64,000 nt of DNA from Hyphomicrobiaceae bacterium (GTDB taxonomy: Bacteria > Pseudomonadota > Alphaproteobacteria > Rhizobiales > Hyphomicrobiaceae), in NCBI GenBank assembly GCA_008933705.1, contig WBUN01000017.1, positions 1 through 64,000 on the forward strand, in the 5' to 3' direction. Each line of letters begins with the position of its first letter. The first letter of the stretch is position 1. Under the pieces are notes generated by a model. That model did not search any database. It was given only the letters and a program-made list of their open reading frames with translations, and was not told the origin of the DNA. The position numbers and the translations under genes were made by a program. Positions 26,113 to 34,706 of this stretch are shown piece after piece.

Positions 26113-26933
26113 GGCTGCTTGTCCCTACCTTCTCTCTTCGGCTGCACCGGCGGCGGCACCTTTGCGGCGCCGCTGATTACGGCGGCCAAACGAGCGGCCT
26201 GCGTGGGCTGCATCTCGTTGAGAATTGTGCTGGCAATGCGCGAATCCAGCTTCATTACGATGGCGGATGCCGTTTCCTCGTCCATCGCGGCAAGCTGCTG
26301 GGCCGCCGACTCAGCGCGCATTCGGGCGTAGATGCTGATGAGGCCCTCTTGCGCCTTCTTGACGAACTCGTCCCGCCGCGTCACCCAGAGCTGATATTCC
26401 GCCGTCTTGGCCTCGAGCAAAGCGATGCGCCGCTCGATCTGCTGCTCCATGTCGGCGAGCGCCCTCTTCTGCAGGGCAAATCTCGCATCGGCGGCCGCGT
26501 CCGCAATGTTGGCGCAGTATTGGCGCGCGGGCCCGCCTTCCAAAGCCCCGGTCTCCACAGGGTGACGCGCGCGGGCCACGGGAGCGGCCACCGGCTGGAC
26601 ATCGATAGCCGGCTTCCTGTCCCTTTCCGATGCTGCCAGTGCGGTCTGGGGAACTTGCGCCGCCTTGCGTCGGAAGGCTCCCTGCTTCGGGGCATCGGTC
26701 ACCCCTTGCCGGGGCGCAGGCGTATCTGGCGTCGCAGGTTCGATGTAGCGGGGCGCAAAGCGCTGAACCGGGCTTTCCTCGGCGGGCGAGACAACAGTGG
26801 GCTCCCAGCCCTGCTGCGCCATCACGTCCCCGCCGAAGGCCAGCGCCAACATCGCAACAAGGGTCGCACCCGGTGAGCGAAGGCAGACGGGTGCGCGTCG
26901 TGATGTCAGGACCTGGGGCGCCGGAATCGTCAT
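26109..26933 (-). CDS. motE: periplasmic MotC chaperone MotE
   Basis: The 274-residue product has an N-terminal hydrophobic export segment ending at MAQQ, a Pro-rich linker, and a coiled coil (about residues 150-205) followed by a MgtE-N-like helical domain with AAQQLAAMDEETASAIVMKL and ASTILNEMQPTQAARLA. In Sinorhizobium MotE is a periplasmic chaperone that stabilises MotC. One Cys near residue 139 could form a dimer bond. It lies between flgI and flgH with 4-base overlaps on both sides, the usual rhizobial place. Confidence 0.8.
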   Translation of the reverse strand: MTIPAPQVLTSRRAPVCLRSPGATLVAMLALAFGGDVMAQQGWEPTVVSPAEESPVQRFAPRYIEPATPDTPAPRQGVTDAPKQGAFRRKAAQVPQTALAASERDRKPAIDVQPVAAPVARARHPVETGALEGGPARQYCANIADAAADARFALQKRALADMEQQIERRIALLEAKTAEYQLWVTRRDEFVKKAQEGLISIYARMRAESAAQQLAAMDEETASAIVMKLDSRIASTILNEMQPTQAARLAAVISGAAKVPPPVQPKREGRDKQP

Positions 26934-28033
26934 TGTACGATCAGATCCGCTTGCAGGGCGCCGGCCGACTTGATGGCCTGCAGAATTGCGATGATGCCCG
27001 TTGGCTTCAGGCCGATCTTGTTGAGCCCGTTGACGAGGGTCTGAAGATTGGTCGCCCGGATGATGGCCAGGTTCCCGCCCTTTTGGTCGGCTGAGACGAA
27101 GGTCTCCGGCGTCACGACGGTTTCACCCTTGGAAAAAGGACCAGGCTGGGAAACCTTGGGAGTCTCCGTGACGCGCACGGTGAGGCTTCCATGGGCGACC
27201 GCCACGGTCGAGATCTGGACATCCTTGCCGATGACGATGGTTCCGGTGCGCTCGTCGATCACGACACGCGCCGGCGCGTCAGGCTGTATGGGCAGCTCGC
27301 CGATCTCGGCCATGAAGCGGGCCGCGCTGATGAAGAAGGGCCTTTGCAGCGTGACCGTGCGCAGATCGTTCTCTCTGGCCACCTTGATCCCATACCGCTG
27401 GCTCATGAAGGCATTGATGACGTCTGCGATGCTGACAGCCGTGTTGAAGTCCGGGTTGCGCAGCTCGAGGACCAGCACCTTCTCCTCGGCAAATCGGCCT
27501 GGCCCCTCGCGCTCGACCAGCGCGCCGTTGGGAATTCTGCCAGTGGTGGGCACGCCCTGGGTTACCGACTCGGCCTTGCCGGCCGTGACAAAGCCCGTGA
27601 CCGCCAAGGGGCCTTGTGCGACCGCGTAGATCTTATTGTCGGCTCCGACGAGCGGGGTAAGGATCAGCGATCCGCCGGCGAGCGATGTCGCATCGCCTAG
27701 AGAGGAAACAGTGACGTCGACGCGGGATCCGGCTCCGGCAAAAGCAGGCAGCTCCGCGCTGACCATGACAGCAGCGATGTTGCGTGTCCGTGCTTTGGCG
27801 TTGCGGACATTGATGCCCATCCTGTCGAGCATCGACTGGAGCGACTGCTCTGTGAACGGCGAGTTGCGCAAGCTGTCGCCGGTGCCGTTCAGCCCGATGA
27901 CCAGCCCGTAGCCCACGAGCTGGTTCGGCCGCACGCCCTGCACGGCTGCGATGTCCTTGATGCGCGTTGCCGCAAACGCGGGCGAGCCGAACAGGAGAAG
28001 TGCAAGAATGGTCAGGATGGAATGCTTCATCAC
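26930..28033 (-). CDS. flgI: flagellar P-ring protein FlgI
   Basis: Periplasmic ring around the rod. The 367-residue protein has a signal peptide (MMKHSILTILALLLFGSPAFA) and the family core: IKDIAAVQGVRPNQLVGYGL, GLNGTGD, KNIAAVMVSAELP-like stretch, VDVTVSSLGDATSLAGGSL and the C-terminal ATNLQTLVNGLNKIGLKPTG. The length is standard. Its stop overlaps motE and its start overlaps flgA by 4 bases each. FlgA, its assembly chaperone, is encoded directly upstream. Confidence 0.96.
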   Translation of the reverse strand: MMKHSILTILALLLFGSPAFAATRIKDIAAVQGVRPNQLVGYGLVIGLNGTGDSLRNSPFTEQSLQSMLDRMGINVRNAKARTRNIAAVMVSAELPAFAGAGSRVDVTVSSLGDATSLAGGSLILTPLVGADNKIYAVAQGPLAVTGFVTAGKAESVTQGVPTTGRIPNGALVEREGPGRFAEEKVLVLELRNPDFNTAVSIADVINAFMSQRYGIKVARENDLRTVTLQRPFFISAARFMAEIGELPIQPDAPARVVIDERTGTIVIGKDVQISTVAVAHGSLTVRVTETPKVSQPGPFSKGETVVTPETFVSADQKGGNLAIIRATNLQTLVNGLNKIGLKPTGIIAILQAIKSAGALQADLIVQ

Positions 28034-28506
28034 GGGCCACCCAGATGCACAGACCCGTCCGCCATGACGGTGCCCTTGATGATCACGCCGCTGTCGACAT
28101 TCCTCAGGCTGACGACTTCTCCCGGGCCGCCATTCTGCAACGCCAGGGCGTTGCCCGTGATCACAAGCCCCCCATCCTGGTACACCACCAGGGCGGTCTT
28201 ACCCTGCGAAACCAGATAGGCATCGCGAACCGCGATGACGGGGATGGGCTGGCCCGGCAGCAGGGTGCGCTTGGCCACCTTGCCGATCAGACCCTTGCGG
28301 TCGGCGTTGACGGAGGGGAGGGAGACCGTATGGGCAATGAAGGCCCGGTCGGCCAACACGCCATCATCAATGACATCGCCGGGATAGATCGTGACTCTGG
28401 GAACCGGCAGCACCAGCTCCGCGGCTTGCGCTGCAGGGAGAGGAAGCAACATCGCGAGGACCGCCAAGGCGATGCCTGCAAGCGAGGGAATGGATGGGGC
28501 TCGCAC
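28030..28506 (-). CDS. flgA: P-ring assembly chaperone FlgA
   Basis: A 158-residue periplasmic protein: signal peptide ending PAAQA, then an SAF-type domain with VTIYPGDVIDDGVL, and a C-terminal chaperone domain with LLPGQPIPVIAVRDAYLVSQ, GLVITGNALALQNGGPGEVV and SLRNVDSGVIIKGTV. It helps FlgI polymerise into the P ring. Shorter than enteric FlgA, as in other Rhizobiales. It starts 16 bases after the flgG stop and overlaps flgI by 4 bases. Confidence 0.9.
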   Translation of the reverse strand: MRAPSIPSLAGIALAVLAMLLPLPAAQAAELVLPVPRVTIYPGDVIDDGVLADRAFIAHTVSLPSVNADRKGLIGKVAKRTLLPGQPIPVIAVRDAYLVSQGKTALVVYQDGGLVITGNALALQNGGPGEVVSLRNVDSGVIIKGTVMADGSVHLGGP

Positions 28507-28521
28507 CGGCGCTGCCTCGGG

Positions 28522-29310
28522 CTAGCGGACACCCTTGGCGACGGTCCCGAACATTTCGTCCGCCGCCTGGATGACCTTGGAATTCATCTCGTAAGCGCGT
28601 TGCGCGGAAATCAGCTCGGTGATCTCTTTGACAGGATCCACGTTGGAATTCTCAAGGTACCCCTGGTGTATGCTGCCGAAGCCCGCTTCGCCGGGAACGC
28701 CGAGAATGGCGGCGCCGGATGCCGTGGTAACCTGGTAGAGATTCCCGCCGAGGGGATCGAGCCCGGCCTCATTGGTGAAGTTGGCAAGCGTGAGCTGACC
28801 GATGAGCTGCAGCGTCGTGCTCGTGCCGATGCGCACATAGACCTGGCCGGACTCGTTGACCTGGACCTCGCTGGCGTCCGACGGAACCGTCATCGCCGGT
28901 TGAACGACATACCCGTCGACATTGACGATCTGGCCCGTCGCGTTCTTGTTGAAGGCCCCTGCGCGCGTGTAGAACAGCTCTCCGTCGGCACCGGCCACCT
29001 GGAACCAGCCGCGCCCGTTGATGGCGAGATCGAAGCGGTTGCCGGTATTGGCCAGTGCACCCTGGATGTGGAGGTTGCGCACCGATGCGGTGCGTACGCC
29101 GAGCCCGATCTGAGCACCTTCCGGAATGGCGTCCTGGCCGCCGCGATTGGGCGTGCCGGCGGCACGCTCTGCCTGGTAGAGCAGATCCGTGAATTCCGCG
29201 CGCGAGCGCTTGAAGCCTGATGTGTTGATGTTCGCGATGTTGTTTGCGATCACCTCCACATTCGTCTGCTGGGCATTCATGCCGGTTGCGGCGATGGCAA
29301 GCGCTCTCAC
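28522..29310 (-). CDS. flgG: distal rod protein FlgG
   Basis: The 262-residue rod protein has the N-terminal axial motif ([40 protein letters not shown]), the central [13 protein letters not shown] and [10 protein letters not shown] segments, and the C-terminal [20 protein letters not shown] and [16 protein letters not shown]. These match FlgG closely and separate it from FlgF and FlgE in the same locus. Normal length. It lies 10 bases after fliE. Confidence 0.96.
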   Translation of the reverse strand: MRALAIAATGMNAQQTNVEVIANNIANINTSGFKRSRAEFTDLLYQAERAAGTPNRGGQDAIPEGAQIGLGVRTASVRNLHIQGALANTGNRFDLAINGRGWFQVAGADGELFYTRAGAFNKNATGQIVNVDGYVVQPAMTVPSDASEVQVNESGQVYVRIGTSTTLQLIGQLTLANFTNEAGLDPLGGNLYQVTTASGAAILGVPGEAGFGSIHQGYLENSNVDPVKEITELISAQRAYEMNSKVIQAADEMFGTVAKGVR

Positions 29311-29320
29311 GACGGGTCCC

Positions 29321-29650
29321 TCATATCGACATGCGGCTCAACTCGAGATACGCGGCAACCACCTTGTCGCGAACCGCCAAGGCACCTTGAAGGGTCTGCT
29401 CCGCCGCCATCACCGCCTCCACGACCTGCTGAACGGGCACTTGGCCCTGAACGCCGGCAACCGCGACGGCTTCAGCGCCCTTCAAGACGCCGACGGCGTT
29501 CGTCACCATATCGTTGAACAACGCGGTGAAATCCGCTGTGCCGGCGTTCTTGGAAGAGGCCGCCGAGGGAGAATTCAAGGGCGAAAGGCTGGCGCTGTCG
29601 GCGATCGATGGAGCGCTTTGCGTCAAGCCGGCGAGGCGATCAACAATCAT
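29321..29650 (-). CDS. fliE: hook-basal body protein FliE
   Basis: A 109-residue adaptor joining the MS ring to the rod. The first 40 residues are variable and Ser/Ala rich; the conserved part runs from [20 protein letters not shown] through [19 protein letters not shown] to [17 protein letters not shown]. Length is standard. Its start overlaps the flgC stop by 4 bases. Confidence 0.92.
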   Translation of the reverse strand: MIVDRLAGLTQSAPSIADSASLSPLNSPSAASSKNAGTADFTALFNDMVTNAVGVLKGAEAVAVAGVQGQVPVQQVVEAVMAAEQTLQGALAVRDKVVAAYLELSRMSI

Positions 29651-30066
29651 GTGCTCCTCAACATATCGATCGTCATCGTGATCATGTCGCGCGCCTGCTT
29701 GATCACCTGAAGATTGGCCTCATAGGATCGATTGGCTTCGCGCAGGTCGGCCACCTCCACCAGCACGTCGACGTTCGGCAGCTTGACGTAGCCGTTGGCA
29801 TCGGCTGCCGGATGGCCCGGATTGTGCTCGATGCGGTAAGGCGAGCGATGGAGTTCGACATGGTCGGCACGCACAAGATTGGCGCCGGTCATCTCATCGA
29901 GCTGTGTTTCGAAGCTGATCGTCTTGCGGGTGTATGGGGCCGCACCCGGAGTCCGACCCGTGGACTGGGAATTCGCCAGATTCTCGGACACGATCCTGAG
30001 ACGCCGCGACTGCGCCTCCAGCCCCGACGCTCCGATCTTCAGTGTTGCCTGCAGAGGATCTGCCAT
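29647..30066 (-). CDS. flgC: proximal rod protein FlgC
   Basis: The 139-residue rod subunit has the axial N-terminus ATLKIGASGLEAQSRRLRIV and SENLANSQSTGRTPGAAPY, and the C-terminal YVKLPNVDVLVEVADLREAN and RSYEANLQVIKQARDM. These are diagnostic for FlgC. The frame is open upstream to 30210, but that part lies inside flgB and is not coding; the ATG at 30066 is 2 bases after the flgB stop. Confidence 0.95.
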   Translation of the reverse strand: MADPLQATLKIGASGLEAQSRRLRIVSENLANSQSTGRTPGAAPYTRKTISFETQLDEMTGANLVRADHVELHRSPYRIEHNPGHPAADANGYVKLPNVDVLVEVADLREANRSYEANLQVIKQARDMITMTIDMLRST

Positions 30067-30068
30067 CG

Positions 30069-30449
30069 CTATCCCTTTGTGCTGGCCAGCAGCATGCGGT
30101 GGAATGCTTTCGCAACGCTGGTGTTCAGCCGGTATGCGCGGCCGACCTCTCCGGCTTTCATAAGCTCCTGCTCGAGACTGACGCTGTTGCCCGAATGCGT
30201 GATCTCCCAACCCTCATCGTTCTTGACGTCGGTGGCGGGAACCGAGGGCGCCCCGATGTTCATGTGGCCGGGACGCGGCGTCGACATCTCCAGGCTGGTG
30301 TTCTCCAGAACCTTTTCGAAGGGCGCCACATCGAGAGCCTTGAAGCCAGGCGTATTTGCATTGGCGACGTTGCCCGCGACCAGCGACTGCCGGACTGAAA
30401 GCCACTGGTTGTGCCGGGACACGACCTTGAAGACGTCAACGATAGGCAT
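30069..30449 (-). CDS. flgB: proximal rod protein FlgB
   Basis: A 126-residue rod subunit with the axial signature (RQSLVAGNVANANTPGFKAL), the central GWEITHSGNSVSLEQELMK and the C-terminal YRLNTSVAKAFHRMLLAS. The frame is open upstream to 30590, but the extra residues lie in the repeat-bearing intergenic region; the ATG at 30449 begins the conserved protein. First gene of the ten-gene operon flgB-flgC-fliE-flgG-flgA-flgI-motE-flgH-fliL-fliP. Its promoter should be between 30450 and about 30650, where palindromic repeats also lie. Confidence 0.93.
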   Translation of the reverse strand: MPIVDVFKVVSRHNQWLSVRQSLVAGNVANANTPGFKALDVAPFEKVLENTSLEMSTPRPGHMNIGAPSVPATDVKNDEGWEITHSGNSVSLEQELMKAGEVGRAYRLNTSVAKAFHRMLLASTKG

Positions 30450-30551
30450 GGCAGGTTCCTGAATGTGCAGCTTCCAAGCTCTATAGATTCGATCTTGTCC
30501 GAAGCTTGCCGCCGGCCGGTGCCCGCGCGCACATCGGCGACGGGGCACGCC

Positions 30552-30613
30552 TAGAGCGAGAGCGTTCGTGATGGAAGCGGTCGCTTCCATTCAGGAACGT
30601 GAATCGCGCTCTA
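30552..30613. repeat. REP-like imperfect palindrome upstream of flgB
   Basis: An inverted repeat of about 62 bases. The core ATGGAAGCG/CGCTTCCAT is a perfect 9-bp dyad around two bases (30571-30590); the arms continue imperfectly outward through GCGTTC/GAACG to TAGAGCG/CGCTCTA at the ends. It lies 100-165 bases upstream of the flgB start. Its size, symmetry and intergenic place resemble REP or MITE-derived elements. Confidence 0.65.
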
Positions 30614-30643
30614 CGCTAAACCGCACTGGAAATCGTAGGAATC

Positions 30644-30719
30644 TGGTGTCCACTTGGAATCCGAAATTCGCGACCATGCGCGCCTCGAAGGTGGGCGAAC
30701 TGCGGATTGGGGACACTAG
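30644..30719. repeat. MITE-like inverted repeat, copy 1
   Basis: Left arm 30646-30671 begins GTGTCC and ends CCGAAATTCGC; right arm 30695-30716 is its imperfect complement ending GGACAC; the spacer is 23 bases. The outer ends read TGGTGTCC and GGACACTA. The stop codon of the gene at 30716-31159 falls at the right end, so the element may have fixed where that protein ends. A degenerate relative lies at 38793-38848. Confidence 0.6.
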
Positions 30720-31159
30720 GTGGGCGAGCAGGCAGGCACGGGCTTGAGCCGAGCGTCGGCGATCGCGTCGATCAGGCGCTGGGTATTTTCGCGCGGATCG
30801 GGAGAGCCGTCTTCGAAGCTTACATAATCTATTTCGACGCCTGCATGCAGTGCCTTCAGAAGCAGGCGAAAATAGACGTTCACGCGCATGTGGTGGAATT
30901 CCATGTCGAGCATGATCGAGGGTGTGCCACCCCATCGCAGATCGAGCGTTCCGGACCGGCCGAAAAAGATCGTGTTCGGCTTGAAGTACAACTCAGTCGA
31001 GGAGCTGACGAGGTTGCTGATGTTTCCGAACCGCTCGGTGCGGATGAAGGCAATGAGATCGGCGGCATCGATCAGCCGCAGGTCGGACGCGACCTCCTTG
31101 AGCCCGTCGGCCAGTGCCTTTTCCCTGTCGCGCGTGTAGCTGTTGCCTTGTCTGAGCAT
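30716..31159 (-). CDS. hypothetical protein in the flagellar locus
   Basis: A 147-residue soluble protein with no signal or membrane segment. It is encoded 11 bases after flhB on the same strand, so it is probably co-transcribed with motA-fliMNG-flhB. Recognisable only as helical N-terminal half plus a strand-rich part (FKPNTIFFGRSGTLDLRW, SIMLDMEFHHMRVNVYFRLL). I do not know the family. The last residues (LKPVPACSPT) and stop codon lie next to a MITE-like repeat, so the natural C-terminus might be altered. Confidence 0.6.
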   Translation of the reverse strand: MLRQGNSYTRDREKALADGLKEVASDLRLIDAADLIAFIRTERFGNISNLVSSSTELYFKPNTIFFGRSGTLDLRWGGTPSIMLDMEFHHMRVNVYFRLLLKALHAGVEIDYVSFEDGSPDPRENTQRLIDAIADARLKPVPACSPT

Positions 31160-31170
31160 GCGGCACGCCT

Positions 31171-32253
31171 CTATCTGACTGGCCTTGCGCCTGCCTTGCG
31201 GGCAAAGAGGAAGAACACAATCTCTGCCACGGCCTTGTAGAATTCGGGCGGGATCATCTTGTCCACTTCCACGGCCTTGTAGAGAGACCTCGCCAAGGCC
31301 TTGTCCTCGACAATCGGGATGCCGTGCTGTATCGCGACCTCGCGGATCTTGAGCGCGATCAGGTCCTGACCCTTGGCAACCACAAGGGGTGCGCCGCCCT
31401 CCTCGCGAACGTAGCGCAGGGCCACGGCATAGTGCGTTGGGTTTGCAATGACCATTGTCGCCCTGGGTACGGCCGCGATCATCCGCTTGCGCAGGCGATC
31501 GCGCGCAAGCGAGCGCAGCCGTGCCTTCACGATGGGGTCGCCGTCGGCCTGCTTGAGCTCGTCCTTGATCTCCTGGCGTGTCATCCGCAGCTCGCGCTGC
31601 CAGAACATGCGCGACCAGACCAGGTCCGCGGCAACGAGGACGATGGCTGCGACAGCCACCGTGGAGACGAGCCGCATCGACATGGCGAGTATGAGGGACG
31701 GCAAGGCGCTCGGCTCCATGAACATGGCACCGACAACACCGTGCTGACCTGCCCGAAGGGCCAGAAGTCCAAGAATGCAGAGAGCGACGAGCTTGAAGGT
31801 GGCCTTCAGAAACTCCACTTGGCCATGCGCGCCAAATATCCTCTTCCAGCCCTTGCCCAGCGATACACGCGACAGCTCGGGCTTGATTCTCTCGAGTACG
31901 ATTCGCGGCGCGTTCTGCAGGAAGGATGCAAGCATCCCGGCTGCGGTCAGCACGACGACCGCCGGCAAGAGGAGACGCGCTGCCTCAATGCCCACATCGG
32001 CAAAAAGGGCGATGGCGTCACCGCGATTCTCCAAGGGCCACGCGCCCGGATTGTCGACGAAGCGCCGGAGCGACGTCGTCAGCCTGGCGACATCGCTTGC
32101 CAGAAAGAAGCCCGCGACGGTCAGGATGCCCAGCAGCGAAGCCAGCGTCGCCGCCTCCCGGGAGAACGGCACGTTGCCCTTCTCGACGGCATCCCTGACC
32201 TTCTTCTCGGTCGGTTCCTCCGTCTTGCTTTCTTTGTCAGGCGCCTCCGACAT
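31171..32253 (-). CDS. flhB: flagellar export switch protein FlhB
   Basis: Inner-membrane component of the export apparatus that switches substrate class after hook completion. The 360-residue protein has the N-terminal KTEEPTEKKVRDAVEKGNVP, four membrane segments between about residues 35 and 215, and the self-cleavage motif NPTH at 271-274 followed by YAVAL. The cytoplasmic domain continues with VAKGQDLIALKIREVA and PPEFYKAVAEIVFFLF. Length is standard. It lies 14 bases after fliG. FliK, its partner, is encoded 13 kb away. Confidence 0.96.
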   Translation of the reverse strand: MSEAPDKESKTEEPTEKKVRDAVEKGNVPFSREAATLASLLGILTVAGFFLASDVARLTTSLRRFVDNPGAWPLENRGDAIALFADVGIEAARLLLPAVVVLTAAGMLASFLQNAPRIVLERIKPELSRVSLGKGWKRIFGAHGQVEFLKATFKLVALCILGLLALRAGQHGVVGAMFMEPSALPSLILAMSMRLVSTVAVAAIVLVAADLVWSRMFWQRELRMTRQEIKDELKQADGDPIVKARLRSLARDRLRKRMIAAVPRATMVIANPTHYAVALRYVREEGGAPLVVAKGQDLIALKIREVAIQHGIPIVEDKALARSLYKAVEVDKMIPPEFYKAVAEIVFFLFARKAGARPVR

Positions 32254-32267
32254 GCGAGAAGCCGCGC

Positions 32268-33302
32268 CTAGACCGTGATTTCGTCAATGACGTCGGCCGC
32301 AGCCAGCTCGATCTCGCCGCGCGCGATCATCTTGAGGACCATATCGACAATCTGTCTGCGGGCCGACGCTATATCGCGCTGCGTCGCCGTGCTCCCGCTC
32401 TGTAACTCGGCCTCGACCATGCGCTTGGATCGCGAAGCCAGCGAGGAGAGGATGATCGACTGGAACTCCGGCTCCGTGCCCCTGAGGGCCAGCACGAGGC
32501 GCTCGACGGGGACCTGGTCGAAAAGAACGGTCCGTGCCCTCTGCGGCAGCGTGGTCAGGTCCTCGAAAGTGAATAGCAGGCTCTTGAGGGCTTTCGCATC
32601 CTCGGGATGCATCTCGGAGAGGCTCCTCAAGACCTCCTCCGACTGGGCCTTGTCCAGCCTGTTCAGAATGTCGGCGATGCCGAGGTGAGATTGACTGGAG
32701 GCGCCGGCGCGCAGCATTTCCCGCAGGGCGTTCTCCACCGCGCCAAGGGCCGGGGCCGACACCTTCTTCATGGCAAGCATGCGCCGCAGGATGCTGTTGC
32801 GCAATTCCGGGGGAAAGGATGTCACGGCCTTTGCCGCAGCTTCCGCATCTATCTTGGAAAGTATCAACGCCACCGCTTGGGGGTGCTCCTTCAGGAGCAT
32901 GCCGCGGAGCATGTCGACCTTCATCTCCGACAGTCTCTTCCAGATGTTCTCCTCCGGCGCGGTGCCATCGGAGTAGAGGGCGGCGATCTCTTCCTCGGTC
33001 ATGACGCCGGAGAGGAGGTCCTTTACCTCGGTCGCAGAGCCCATGAACTTGACGCCATTGGAAAACTTGTGCGCGAATTCCTCCACCAGGCGCTCGAGAT
33101 CCGAAGTGGTCAGTTGAGGCAGTTCGCCGACGGATTGCGTAACAAGCTTGAGATCTTCGGCGTCGAACCGTCTCAAGATCTTCGCCGCTCGCTGTTTGCC
33201 GAGCGCCAGCAGCAGAACGGCCACCTTCTCTGCGCCGGTCAGCGATCCAGGGTGTGGGCTCGATGTGGCTTGGGAGGGGGCCGACATTGCATCCGATCGC
33301 AC
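32268..33302 (-). CDS. fliG: flagellar rotor protein FliG
   Basis: C-ring subunit that contacts FliF and MotA. The 344-residue protein shows the N-terminal AEKVAVLLLALGKQRAAKIL, the middle EHPQ motif (KEHPQAVALILSKI), and the C-terminal torque helix region (DQVPVERLVLALRGTEPEFQ) with alternating charges, followed by LASRSKRMVEAEL. Standard length. Start 33302 is 3 bases after fliN; an ATG five codons later is an alternative. Confidence 0.96.
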   Translation of the reverse strand: MRSDAMSAPSQATSSPHPGSLTGAEKVAVLLLALGKQRAAKILRRFDAEDLKLVTQSVGELPQLTTSDLERLVEEFAHKFSNGVKFMGSATEVKDLLSGVMTEEEIAALYSDGTAPEENIWKRLSEMKVDMLRGMLLKEHPQAVALILSKIDAEAAAKAVTSFPPELRNSILRRMLAMKKVSAPALGAVENALREMLRAGASSQSHLGIADILNRLDKAQSEEVLRSLSEMHPEDAKALKSLLFTFEDLTTLPQRARTVLFDQVPVERLVLALRGTEPEFQSIILSSLASRSKRMVEAELQSGSTATQRDIASARRQIVDMVLKMIARGEIELAAADVIDEITV

Positions 33303-33305
33303 GTC

Positions 33306-33737
33306 TCAGGCCTTGCCGGAGGCGTTGGGGCCGACGATCTCGGTGAGCGAAATCCCGAAGCGAGAGGTGGCCTCGTCGACCACCACCACTTCCCCGCGCG
33401 CAATCACACGGCCGTTGACGACCACATCGACGGCCTCCCCGACGCGGCGATCGAGCGGGATGATGGCGCCGCGCCCGAGATTGACGAGGTTGGCAACCGG
33501 CATCGTGGCGGAGCCGAGCACGATCTTCACGGTCACCGGAATACGCATGACCATGTCGAGGTTCGGGCTGGAAGCGCCTGCGGTGTCCTGGCCGCCGGCG
33601 CTGCCCGCGGTCCTGCCGGCAGCTTCCGACGACGTACGGGCGGCAGAGCGGTTGTCGCCGAGCTTCGGGGCAACCTCCGCAACGTAATCCTGCAGCGCTG
33701 CTGCATCCATCCTTCCGGTAGTCGCATGTTGGTTCAT
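33306..33737 (-). CDS. fliN: flagellar switch protein FliN
   Basis: C-ring subunit of 143 residues. The first 60 residues are variable and Ala/Gly rich; the SpoA domain follows with MRIPVTVKIVLGSATMPVAN, GRGAIIPLDRRVGEAVDVVV and NGRVIARGEVVVVDEATSRF. The upstream open frame to 34049 overlaps fliM in another frame and is not coding; the ATG at 33737 is 35 bases after fliM. Encoded in the usual fliM-fliN-fliG order. Confidence 0.93.
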   Translation of the reverse strand: MNQHATTGRMDAAALQDYVAEVAPKLGDNRSAARTSSEAAGRTAGSAGGQDTAGASSPNLDMVMRIPVTVKIVLGSATMPVANLVNLGRGAIIPLDRRVGEAVDVVVNGRVIARGEVVVVDEATSRFGISLTEIVGPNASGKA

Positions 33738-33772
33738 GTCTCGCGCCCCCTCAGTTCCCGCAGGCCGTTTCG

Positions 33773-34699
33773 TCAGCCGGCCAGGATGTCGTTCATGAAT
33801 TCCTGCTCGCGGTCGACGAAATCGTCGACGCGCAAAGTGTACACACCGTTGGATTTCCCGAGGTGGCACCAGACGAGCCGTTCGCCGTTGCACTCCACGC
33901 TTATGCGTGTGCGTGCCGTCGCATCGAGCTCGATGATGCCGCCTACCTTGAAGTCTGCGACATCGCCAAGGAGGTCCATTCGCTCTTCCAGAACCGCGCT
34001 GAGGACGACATTGGCCCGCGTCACCTGCCTCTGGATCTGCTGGGCCCAAAGTGCATCCGGCTTCTCCGCTTCTTTGGGCTTGGCGGGCATGAGGGCTTGG
34101 CGCATCCGGTTGAGGATCGACTGCGGGAATACCAGAGCGACCTCCCCGTCCCGATTGCCCGCAACCAGCCGGAACGTCGTGATCGCAATCCGCTCGGGCC
34201 TGCGACCGAAAACGTTGCCGTCAACCTCCTCGGCAAGGCTCTCGACTGTGAAGCTCGCCCCGCTGGCAGGCGCAAACCGGGCTTCCATCGCTTTGACGAT
34301 CGCTTCGAAGAGAACGCCCGCAACCTTCTTCTCCACGGTCGAGAGCGACCGCTCAAAGACGCATGGAGGCTCGGAGCCATCAGCACCCAGTGCCAACTCG
34401 ACAAAGGCAAGGGCCAGATCTCGCGGCGTGCCGATCAGCGCGCGCGCATCCCATGACGGGATGCCGATGATCCCGAACACCCGGCCGCTCGCGGTGCCGT
34501 CGAGAAAATCAGGCAGCGTGCCGCTCTCGATCTTCTCGAAACTCAAGCGCAGCGGAGCAGCGGAGGCGTCGAGCAAGGACGCCGTGCAGGCATCGGCGGT
34601 CTGCTCGAACGCCTCCCGCAACACCGCCAGACGCTCCGCGGAGGCGCCCGTGAACGGACCACCCTGCGGGTCGCGTGGCGGCTGTTCCTCGTTGCGCAT
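33773..34699 (-). CDS. fliM: flagellar switch protein FliM
   Basis: The 308-residue protein couples phosphorylated CheY to the rotor. The middle CheC-like domain includes TLPDFLDGTASGRVFGIIGI and LSTVEKKVAGVLFEAIVKAM; the C-terminal SpoA domain has DLLGDVADFKVGGIIELDAT and GVYTLRVDDFVDREQEFM. The N-terminal CheY-binding peptide is not obvious, and sequence is divergent, as in other Rhizobiales. The ATG at 34699 lies 7 bases after motA; the longer frame to 34849 runs into motA and is rejected. Confidence 0.9.
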   Translation of the reverse strand: MRNEEQPPRDPQGGPFTGASAERLAVLREAFEQTADACTASLLDASAAPLRLSFEKIESGTLPDFLDGTASGRVFGIIGIPSWDARALIGTPRDLALAFVELALGADGSEPPCVFERSLSTVEKKVAGVLFEAIVKAMEARFAPASGASFTVESLAEEVDGNVFGRRPERIAITTFRLVAGNRDGEVALVFPQSILNRMRQALMPAKPKEAEKPDALWAQQIQRQVTRANVVLSAVLEERMDLLGDVADFKVGGIIELDATARTRISVECNGERLVWCHLGKSNGVYTLRVDDFVDREQEFMNDILAG

Positions 34700-34706
34700 G
34701 TCCCGA

